From: Pseudomonas mendocina | GTDB lineage: Bacteria > Pseudomonadota > Gammaproteobacteria > Pseudomonadales > Pseudomonadaceae | Direction: 5' to 3' | DNA length: 64,000 bases | Assembly: GCF_003008615.1 (NCBI RefSeq) | Contig: NZ_CP027657.1 | Coordinates: 3,162,001-3,226,000, forward strand | In this document: piece by piece, positions 55,973-62,169 of the stretch | Position numbering within the stretch: the stretch's first letter is position 1 | How the letters are laid out: every line of letters starts with the position of its first letter | The notes under the pieces: generated by a model | Database searches by the model: none | The model's input: the letters and a program-made list of their open reading frames with translations, nothing else | What the model was told of the DNA's origin: nothing | Made by a program: the position numbers and the translations under genes

Positions 55973-57250
55973 ATGGCCCAGTTGCGCCGGGTCGCCATCG
56001 TAGGCGGCAACCGTATTCCGTTCGCCCGTTCCAATACCGTCTACGCCAGGGCGAGCAACCAGGAGATGCTGACCAGCGCCCTCGAAGGGTTGGTGGAGCG
56101 CTTCAACCTGCATGGCGAGCGCCTCGGTGAGGTGGTGGCCGGTGCGGTACTCAAGCATTCGCGCGATTTCAACCTGACTCGCGAGTGCGTGCTGGGCTCG
56201 CGCCTGGCGCCGGAAACGCCGGCCTACGACCTGCAGCAGGCCTGCGGCACTGGGCTGGAGGCAGCGATTCTGGTGGCCAACAAGATCGCCCTCGGGCAGA
56301 TCGACTGCGGCATCGCGGGTGGTGTCGACACCACCTCCGATGCGCCAATCGGTGTCAACGAGGGGCTTCGGCAGATTCTGCTGGAGGCCAACCGCGGCAA
56401 GAGCACCGGCGACAAGATCAAGAGCCTGCTGAAGATTCGTCCGCGCCACCTGGCGCCGCACATTCCGCGCAATGGCGAGCCGCGCACCGGGCTGTCGATG
56501 GGGGAGCACTGCGAGCTGATGGCGCAGCGCTGGGCCATCCCGCGCGACGAGCAGGATCAGCTGGCGCTGGCCAGTCACCAGAAGCTGGCAGCGGCCTATG
56601 CCGAAGGCTGGCACGATGACCTGCTGACGCCATTCCTCGGCCTGACCCGCGATCAGAACCTGCGCCCGGACATCAGCGCGGAGAAGCTCGCCACGCTCAA
56701 ACCCTGCTTCGAGCGTGGGCCGCGCGGCACAATGACTGCGGCCAACTCCACGCCGCTGACCGATGGTGCCTCGGTGGTGCTGCTGGCCAGCGAGGAATGG
56801 GCCATGGCGCGCGGCCTGCCGGTGTTGGCCTACCTGCGCGATGGCGAGGCGGCCGCGGTGGATTTCGTCCAGGGCAAGGAAGGTTTGCTGATGGCGCCGG
56901 TGTACGCCGTACCACGTCTGCTGGCGCGCAACGGCCTGACCCTGCAGGATTTCGACTACTACGAGATCCACGAGGCCTTCGCCGCCCAGGTGCTGTGCAC
57001 GCTCAAGGCCTGGGAGGATGCCGACTACTGCAAGGAGCGCCTGGGGCTGGAGCACGCACTGGGTTCCATCGACCGCAGCAAGATGAACGTCAAGGGCAGT
57101 TCGCTCGCCGCAGGCCACCCCTTCGCGGCCACTGGTGGACGCATCGTTGCCAACCTGGCCAAGCTGCTTTCGGTGGCAGGTGAGGGGCGCGGCCTGATTT
57201 CCATCTGCGCTGCAGGTGGTCAGGGTGTGACCGCGATCCTCGAACGGTAA
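55973..57250 (+). CDS. Acetyl-CoA C-acyltransferase (thiolase), FadI-like
   Basis: A 425-residue thiolase. The acyl-enzyme cysteine is C91 (QACGTG). The HEAFAAQ motif starts at H333, and the catalytic H382 (GHPFAATGGR) and C412 (CAAGGQG) are present. It can cleave 3-ketoacyl-CoA or condense acetyl-CoA units. ATG 55973 follows AAGGAG by 6 nt. With the ketoreductase and MaoC-like hydratase it covers three of the four steps around the beta-oxidation cycle. A strong terminator follows. Confidence 0.94.
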   Translation: MAQLRRVAIVGGNRIPFARSNTVYARASNQEMLTSALEGLVERFNLHGERLGEVVAGAVLKHSRDFNLTRECVLGSRLAPETPAYDLQQACGTGLEAAILVANKIALGQIDCGIAGGVDTTSDAPIGVNEGLRQILLEANRGKSTGDKIKSLLKIRPRHLAPHIPRNGEPRTGLSMGEHCELMAQRWAIPRDEQDQLALASHQKLAAAYAEGWHDDLLTPFLGLTRDQNLRPDISAEKLATLKPCFERGPRGTMTAANSTPLTDGASVVLLASEEWAMARGLPVLAYLRDGEAAAVDFVQGKEGLLMAPVYAVPRLLARNGLTLQDFDYYEIHEAFAAQVLCTLKAWEDADYCKERLGLEHALGSIDRSKMNVKGSSLAAGHPFAATGGRIVANLAKLLSVAGEGRGLISICAAGGQGVTAILER

Positions 57251-57308
57251 TCCAATACGGGTGGTCGCAAGTCATCGCGACTACTCGATGTAAGCAACTC
57301 CGTGATTC

Positions 57309-57343
57309 GAGCGGCCCGCGTGATGCGTGGCCGCTCTTTTTTT
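57309..57343 (+). terminator. Rho-independent terminator after the thiolase gene
   Basis: The stem GAGCGGCC...GGCCGCTC, with a GCG/GCG-type inner loop, is followed by seven T residues, about 60 bases after the stop. Confidence 0.9.
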
Positions 57344-57467
57344 GGGCCGCCTTCCTGCCGTACTGGGCGCGCTCACGTTCGATGCCGTGCCACGCTGCGG
57401 TGGCCTGTCGCGCGGCAAATCACCACAGCGCCAGTTGCGCCTTTAGCGGCTAGTCTTTCAGTGCGTA

Positions 57468-57481
57468 TTGATCCAGATCAA
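57468..57481. promoter_or_regulatory. ANR/FNR box upstream of cioAB
   Basis: TTGATCCAGATCAA is a perfect match to the FNR/ANR consensus TTGAT-N4-ATCAA. It lies about 145 bases before the cioA start in a 375-base gap whose remainder, apart from the thiolase terminator, shows nothing recognisable. In P. aeruginosa ANR represses cioAB at low oxygen, so the same control is likely. Confidence 0.85.
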
Positions 57482-57625
57482 TACGCCTTTTCGCGCTTCA
57501 CCTGGCAGCCGTTCGGCTGCGGTTCACTTCATAAGAACAATTTCAGCTCGTTTGACTCCAAGACCTGGAGTCTATGGATCGGCTTTGCGTGCTCGGGCCG
57601 AAATAACCCTGAATGAGGATGTGAC

Positions 57626-59065
57626 ATGTTCGGCCTAGAGGCGCTTGATCTCGCCCGAATCCAGTTTGCCTTCACCATTTCCTTCCACATCGTCTTCCCG
57701 GCCATCACCATCGGTCTGGCCAGCTACCTGGCGGTGCTCGAAGGCTTGTGGCTGAAGACCGGAAATACCCTGTACCGTGATCTCTACCACTTCTGGTCGA
57801 AGATCTTCGCGGTCAACTTCGGCATGGGGGTGGTCTCCGGCCTGGTCATGGCCTATCAGTTCGGTACCAACTGGAGCGCCTTCTCCGACTTTGCCGGCGC
57901 GGTCACAGGACCGCTGCTGACCTACGAGGTGCTCACCGCGTTCTTCCTCGAAGCGGGTTTCCTCGGTGTCATGCTGTTCGGTTGGAACCGTGTCGGGCCG
58001 GGCCTGCACTTCTTCTCCACGGTGATGGTGGCCATCGGCACGCTGATTTCCACCTTCTGGATTCTGGCGTCCAACAGCTGGATGCATACGCCACAGGGTT
58101 ACGAAATCATCGATGGCCGGGTGATCCCGGTGGACTGGTTCGCCGTGGTGTTCAACCCGTCGTTCCCTTATCGCCTGGCGCACATGGCCACGGCAGCGTT
58201 CCTCGCCACGGCCTTCTTCGTCGGTGCATCGGCGGCCTGGCACCTGCTGCGTGGGCGCGACAACCCGGCGATCCGCAAGATGCTCTCGATGGCGCTGTGG
58301 ATGGCCCTGCTGGTAGCGCCGGTACAGGCCTTCATCGGCGACCTGCATGGCCTCAATACCCTCAAGTACCAGCCGGCCAAGATCGCCGCCATCGAGGGGC
58401 ACTGGGAGAACGTCGGTGACGAGCCAACGCCGCTGATCCTCTTCGGCTGGCCGGACATGCAGCGCGAGGAAACCCGCTTCAAGGTGGAGATTCCCGCGCT
58501 CGGCAGTCTGATCCTGACCCACAGCCTGGATAAACAAGTGCCGGCACTGAAGGAGTTCCCGCCGGAAGACCGCGCCAACTCCACTATCGTGTTCTGGACC
58601 TTCCGCGTGATGGTCGCCATGGGCCTGATGATGATCTTCGTCGGTTTGTGGGGCACCTGGCTGCGCCGTGGCGACCGACTGTACACCTGCCGGCCGTTCC
58701 TGCACCTGGCGGTGTGGATGGGCCCCAGTGGGATCATCGCCATCCTCGCTGGCTGGTACACCACCGAGATCGGTCGTCAGCCGTGGATCATTCACGGTCT
58801 GATGCGCACCGCCGACGCTTCCTCCGGGCATAGCGCGGCGCAACTGGGCGTCACCTTGGCGCTGTTCGTGGTGGTCTATTTCGCCCTGTTCGGCGCCGGT
58901 ATCGGTTACATGATGCGCCTGGTACGCAAGGGGCCGAAGATCGATGAGGGCAAGGAAGTGTCGTCCGGTGGCCCTGGCCAGCCGCGCACGCCTGCGCGGC
59001 CACTGTCGGCGGCCGAAGAAGGCCTGGACGATGGCGAAACCGACACCTTGCCGGAGAGGAACTGA
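57626..59065 (+). CDS. cioA: Cyanide-insensitive quinol oxidase subunit I
   Basis: A 479-residue cytochrome bd-type oxidase subunit. Heme ligands by position: H21 (b595/d side), H186 and M329 (b558), with E101 and E109 in LTYEVLTAFFLEAGF. The spacing between H186 and M329 is about 64 residues shorter than in E. coli CydA, i.e. a short Q-loop, as in Pseudomonas CioA. The complex reduces oxygen with ubiquinol and resists cyanide. The hydrophilic C-terminus (about 445-479) is cytoplasmic. GAGGA precedes the ATG. cioB starts 3 bases after the stop. Confidence 0.96.
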   Translation: MFGLEALDLARIQFAFTISFHIVFPAITIGLASYLAVLEGLWLKTGNTLYRDLYHFWSKIFAVNFGMGVVSGLVMAYQFGTNWSAFSDFAGAVTGPLLTYEVLTAFFLEAGFLGVMLFGWNRVGPGLHFFSTVMVAIGTLISTFWILASNSWMHTPQGYEIIDGRVIPVDWFAVVFNPSFPYRLAHMATAAFLATAFFVGASAAWHLLRGRDNPAIRKMLSMALWMALLVAPVQAFIGDLHGLNTLKYQPAKIAAIEGHWENVGDEPTPLILFGWPDMQREETRFKVEIPALGSLILTHSLDKQVPALKEFPPEDRANSTIVFWTFRVMVAMGLMMIFVGLWGTWLRRGDRLYTCRPFLHLAVWMGPSGIIAILAGWYTTEIGRQPWIIHGLMRTADASSGHSAAQLGVTLALFVVVYFALFGAGIGYMMRLVRKGPKIDEGKEVSSGGPGQPRTPARPLSAAEEGLDDGETDTLPERN

Positions 59066-59067
59066 AC

Positions 59068-60075
59068 ATGGGTATCGACCTTTCGCTGATCTGGGCGGTG
59101 ATCATTGCCTTCGGCGTGATGATGTACGTAGTGATGGACGGTTTCGACCTGGGCATCGGCATCCTCTTTCCCTTCGTCAAGGACGAAGGCGAGCGCGATG
59201 TGATGATGAACACCGTGGCACCGGTCTGGGACGGTAACGAAACCTGGCTGGTGCTCGGCGGCGCGGCGCTGTTCGGTGCCTTTCCGCTGGCCTATGCGGT
59301 GGTGCTCGATGCGCTGTACCTGCCGCTGATTCTGATGCTGCTGGGGCTGATCTTCCGTGGCGTGGCCTTCGAGTTCCGCTTCAAGGCCAAGGCGCACAAG
59401 CGTCACCTGTGGGACAAGGCGTTCATCGGCGGCTCGCTGACCGCGACCTTCTTCCAGGGGGTGGCGCTGGGTGCTTATATCGATGGCTTCGAGGTGGTCA
59501 ATCGCAGCTTTGCCGGCGGTGCCTTCGACTGGCTGACGCCGTTCTCGGTGTTCTGCGGCCTGGCGCTGATCGCCGCCTATGCATTGCTCGGCTGCACCTG
59601 GCTGATCATGAAAACCGAAGGCCGCCTGCAGCAGCAGATGCATGACCTCGGTCGGCCGCTGATCTTCGTGGTGTTGGCCGTGACCGGTATCGTCAGCCTG
59701 TGGACGCCGCTGGCGCACCCGGACATCGCCGAGCGCTGGTTCAGCCTGCCCAACCTGTTCTGGTTCATGCCGGTTCCGGTGCTGGTGCTGCTGTGCACCT
59801 GGGCGCTGCTGCGGGCCGTGGCCAACAATGCCAACTACTCGCCGTTCCTGCTCACCCTGGCGCTGATCTTCCTCGGCTACAGCGGCCTGGGCATCAGCCT
59901 GTGGCCGAACGTCATCCCGCCGTCGATCAGTATCTGGGACGCGGCTGCGCCACCGCAAAGCCAGGGCTTCATGCTGGTCGGTGCGCTGTTCATCATCCCC
60001 TTCATCCTGATGTACACCGCCTGGAGCTACTACGTGTTCCGCGGCAAGGTTACTCAGGATGATGGCTACCACTGA
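59068..60075 (+). CDS. cioB: Cyanide-insensitive quinol oxidase subunit II
   Basis: A 335-residue, eight-helix subunit of the CydB family. It starts MGIDLSLIWAVIIAFGVMMY and has the family segments DGFDLGIG (about 28-35), PVWDGNETWLV (about 51-61) and SIWDAAAP near residue 290. It pairs with CioA to form the bd-type oxidase. It ends at the left boundary of an inverted-repeat-bounded element that separates it from the small DUF2474 gene. Confidence 0.96.
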   Translation: MGIDLSLIWAVIIAFGVMMYVVMDGFDLGIGILFPFVKDEGERDVMMNTVAPVWDGNETWLVLGGAALFGAFPLAYAVVLDALYLPLILMLLGLIFRGVAFEFRFKAKAHKRHLWDKAFIGGSLTATFFQGVALGAYIDGFEVVNRSFAGGAFDWLTPFSVFCGLALIAAYALLGCTWLIMKTEGRLQQQMHDLGRPLIFVVLAVTGIVSLWTPLAHPDIAERWFSLPNLFWFMPVPVLVLLCTWALLRAVANNANYSPFLLTLALIFLGYSGLGISLWPNVIPPSISIWDAAAPPQSQGFMLVGALFIIPFILMYTAWSYYVFRGKVTQDDGYH

Positions 60076-60277
60076 AAACCTGGCCAAAGCCTGCTGCGCG
60101 TCGGCTCTGCAGCGTTAAAAGCAGGCTCGGTCTGCTCATGTACTGCTCGTACACTCCGCGTCCTCGCCTGCTTGATTCGCTGGCGCTCACCCTTCGGGCC
60201 AGCCTTTGGCTGTTACTCCCGTTGGTCGTTGTGCCTTGCATAGCGCTAGCTCGCGAGGATTTGACTCAGGTTTTGAG
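60072..60277. mobile_element. MITE-like element between cioB and the DUF2474 gene
   Basis: A 206-base segment bounded by CTGAAAACCTG (60072-60082) and CAGGTTTTGAG (60267-60277), 11-bp inverted repeats with one mismatch. The inside contains shorter palindromes (for example GTAC-TGCTC-GTAC) and no credible gene. It overlaps the cioB stop. In other pseudomonads, as I recall, the small gene follows cioB directly, so this looks like a non-autonomous insertion. Target-site duplication was not recognised. Confidence 0.5.
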
Positions 60278-60286
60278 ATAGACGGT

Positions 60287-60436
60287 ATGACCAAGATCAA
60301 GCAAGAGAAAAAGCCGCTGTGGCAGCGCCTGGGCTGGCTGGTGCTGATTTGGGCCTGCAGCGTGACGGCCCTGGGTGTGGTGGCCTGGCTGCTGCGTCAG
60401 TTCATGAGCGCGGCGGGGCTGGGTACGCCGGGCTGA
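60287..60436 (+). CDS. DUF2474 family small membrane protein
   Basis: A 49-residue protein with a basic N-terminus (MTKIKQEKKPLWQRLG) and one transmembrane helix (about 15-37), ending in a short Gly-rich tail. It belongs to the DUF2474 type found beside cioAB. By size and place it may be an accessory subunit like CydX/CbdX, which stabilises bd oxidases. The start is ATG 60287; GAGA lies upstream. A 206-base element separates it from cioB, which may weaken cotranscription. Confidence 0.82.
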   Translation: MTKIKQEKKPLWQRLGWLVLIWACSVTALGVVAWLLRQFMSAAGLGTPG

Positions 60437-60484
60437 GCCCGGCGCTCCAACCGACTTCCACTCGGCCGGCATGGTCGAGTGAAT

Positions 60485-60503
60485 ATATTTGAAAATCATT
60501 TGC
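60485..60503. promoter_or_regulatory. Candidate Fur box upstream of the FecI-like sigma factor
   Basis: The 19-mer centred on TGAAAATCATTT agrees with the Fur consensus at about 11 of 19 positions, including the AATCATT half. It lies about 45 bases before the sigma factor start, where iron repression is expected for FecI-type genes. Confidence 0.5.
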
Positions 60504-60547
60504 GTTTGTAATATTTTCTCGTGCTTTCCCGGCACCGAGAGCCGTTC

Positions 60548-61051
60548 GTGTCCCTGCCTGTCGATCCACAGCCGCCCGAAGAGCTGTTCCGGCGTAACTC
60601 GTCGGAGCTGTTGCGTTTCTTCACCCGGCAGACGCGTTGCAGCGAACTCGCCGCCGACCTGCGCCAGGAAACCTGGCTGCGCCTGCAAGGACGCCAGACC
60701 GAGGAGATCGGCAACGTGCGCGCCTTTCTCTACCGCATCGCACGCAACCTGCTCATCGACCACCACCGTCAGCAGCAGATTCGCCCGCAACTGACGTCGC
60801 TCGACGAGGCGCTGGAAAGCGAGCTCCCCGAACCAGAGCGTGCCACCGAGGACAGCCGACGATTGGCTCGCCTGCAAGCGTTGATGGAGGAGCTGCCGGA
60901 ACACCTGCGCCAGGCGTTGCTGTGGAATCGCCTCGATGGCATGACCCAGCGCGAGATCGGTGAACGCCTGGGCGTCTCGGAAAGTATGGCCGGACGCTAT
61001 ATCCTCAAGGCCCTCGAATATTGCCAGGAACGCATGGATGACCAGCCATGA
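60548..61051 (+). CDS. FecI-like ECF sigma factor
   Basis: A 167-residue extracytoplasmic-function sigma factor of the iron-starvation class. Region 2 lies at about 15-85 (LRQETWLRLQ, FLYRIARNLLIDHHR) and region 4 at about 115-165 (MTQREIGERLGVSESMAGRYI). I chose GTG 60548 (CGAGAG upstream); GTG 60521 would add 9 residues. The stop overlaps the FecR start as ATGA. It should direct transcription of the receptor gene at 62170 when released by FecR. Confidence 0.92.
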   Translation: MSLPVDPQPPEELFRRNSSELLRFFTRQTRCSELAADLRQETWLRLQGRQTEEIGNVRAFLYRIARNLLIDHHRQQQIRPQLTSLDEALESELPEPERATEDSRRLARLQALMEELPEHLRQALLWNRLDGMTQREIGERLGVSESMAGRYILKALEYCQERMDDQP

Positions 61052-61965
61052 ATGAGCCAGACCTGCGCAGCCAGGCCCGGGAATGGCTTGTGTTGCTGAA
61101 TTCCGGGCGTGCCAGTGCGGCCGAACGCGAGGCCGCCGAGCGCTGGCGTCAGATCAGTGCCGAGCACGCCAGCGCACTGGCCGAGGTGGAACGACTGTGG
61201 GGGTTGCTCGGCCATGTCGAGCGACCGGCTGCTGTTGTGCAGCCGCTGCCGCGTCGCGTGCGGCGCTGGCCGCTGCCCCTGGCGACCGCCGCCTGCCTGC
61301 TGCTCGCCCTGTGGCTGGCGCCGCCGGGCTGGCATGCCGATGTGCGCACCGAGGTCGGTGAAATCCGTGAGGTGACGCTCGAGGACGGCTCGTTGCTTCA
61401 CCTCAATGGTGCTACCGCCCTGGATTGGAACGCCAATGCCGAGGGCCAGCGCCGGGTGCGCCTGTACCGTGGTCAGGTGGATTTCCAGGTGGCGGCCGAT
61501 GCGAGCCATCCGTTCATCATCGAGGCCGGCGATGCGCGCATTCGCGTCACCGGCACGCGCTTCGACGTCAACCTGCTGGGCGAGCAGGTGATGCTGGCGG
61601 TCAGCGAAGGGCACGTGCAGGTCAGCGATGCCGATGGTAACGAGCGCGCCGTGCAGGCTGGTGAGCAGGTCACCTGGCTTGCTGGCCGCCTGCAACCGCT
61701 GCAGCCACTGGATGCTGCACGTGCTCTGGCCTGGCAGCGGGGTCGCCTGGTATTCCGTGATCGCCCGCTGACTGAGGTATTCGAGGAGCTGGAGCGCCAG
61801 CAGGCGCAGCGGGTACTGTTTCTCGATGGCCAGGCGCGTGAGCTGAAGGTGACCGGTGTGTTCGCCTTGAACGATCCACAGGCCGTACTACGTGCTATCG
61901 AAACGGCTTTGCCAGTCAAACTGACCCGCTTGCCGGGAGTGCTGCTGGTGTCCTCGAAAGGCTAA
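61048..61965 (+). CDS. FecR-like anti-sigma factor / signal transducer
   Basis: A 305-residue inner-membrane regulator. An N-terminal cytoplasmic sigma-binding region (about 1-70; AREWLVLLNSGRAS, AERWRQISAEH) is followed by one TM helix (about 74-92). The periplasmic FecR domain has the motifs TEVGEIREVTLEDGS (about 101-115) and GTRFDV (about 170-175). A C-terminal STN-binding region follows. It relays occupancy of the outer-membrane receptor to the sigma factor. Coupled to the sigma gene by ATGA. Confidence 0.93.
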   Translation: MNEPDLRSQAREWLVLLNSGRASAAEREAAERWRQISAEHASALAEVERLWGLLGHVERPAAVVQPLPRRVRRWPLPLATAACLLLALWLAPPGWHADVRTEVGEIREVTLEDGSLLHLNGATALDWNANAEGQRRVRLYRGQVDFQVAADASHPFIIEAGDARIRVTGTRFDVNLLGEQVMLAVSEGHVQVSDADGNERAVQAGEQVTWLAGRLQPLQPLDAARALAWQRGRLVFRDRPLTEVFEELERQQAQRVLFLDGQARELKVTGVFALNDPQAVLRAIETALPVKLTRLPGVLLVSSKG

Positions 61966-61991
61966 CCACGTCGTTTCCAGATTGCACTCCC

Positions 61992-62052
61992 GTAGCCCGG
62001 ATGCAATCCGGGGCGTTTCGGCGCGGCTATCCCCGGATTGCATCCGGGCTAC
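61992..62052. repeat. REP palindrome pair (copies 8 and 9)
   Basis: A forward GTAG-headed copy (61992-62013) and an inverse copy (62032-62052) lie in the 204-base gap between fecR and the receptor gene, just 26 bases after the fecR stop. The FecI-dependent promoter of the receptor must lie to the right of them. Confidence 0.9.
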
Positions 62053-62169
62053 GGGAATCTTTTCAAAAATATTTGCAGCATCGGTTCAGGAATGCACTGC
62101 GCCCTCGTCTTCTGTTTCTGCAAATGCGACTTCTTCGCATGAATAGCCAGCAGAGCACAGGACATCAGC

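Noticed and set aside
55904..57118. A 404-residue open frame antisense to the thiolase gene
   Set aside because: The thiolase has all catalytic residues in its frame; the antisense frame has no recognisable domain.
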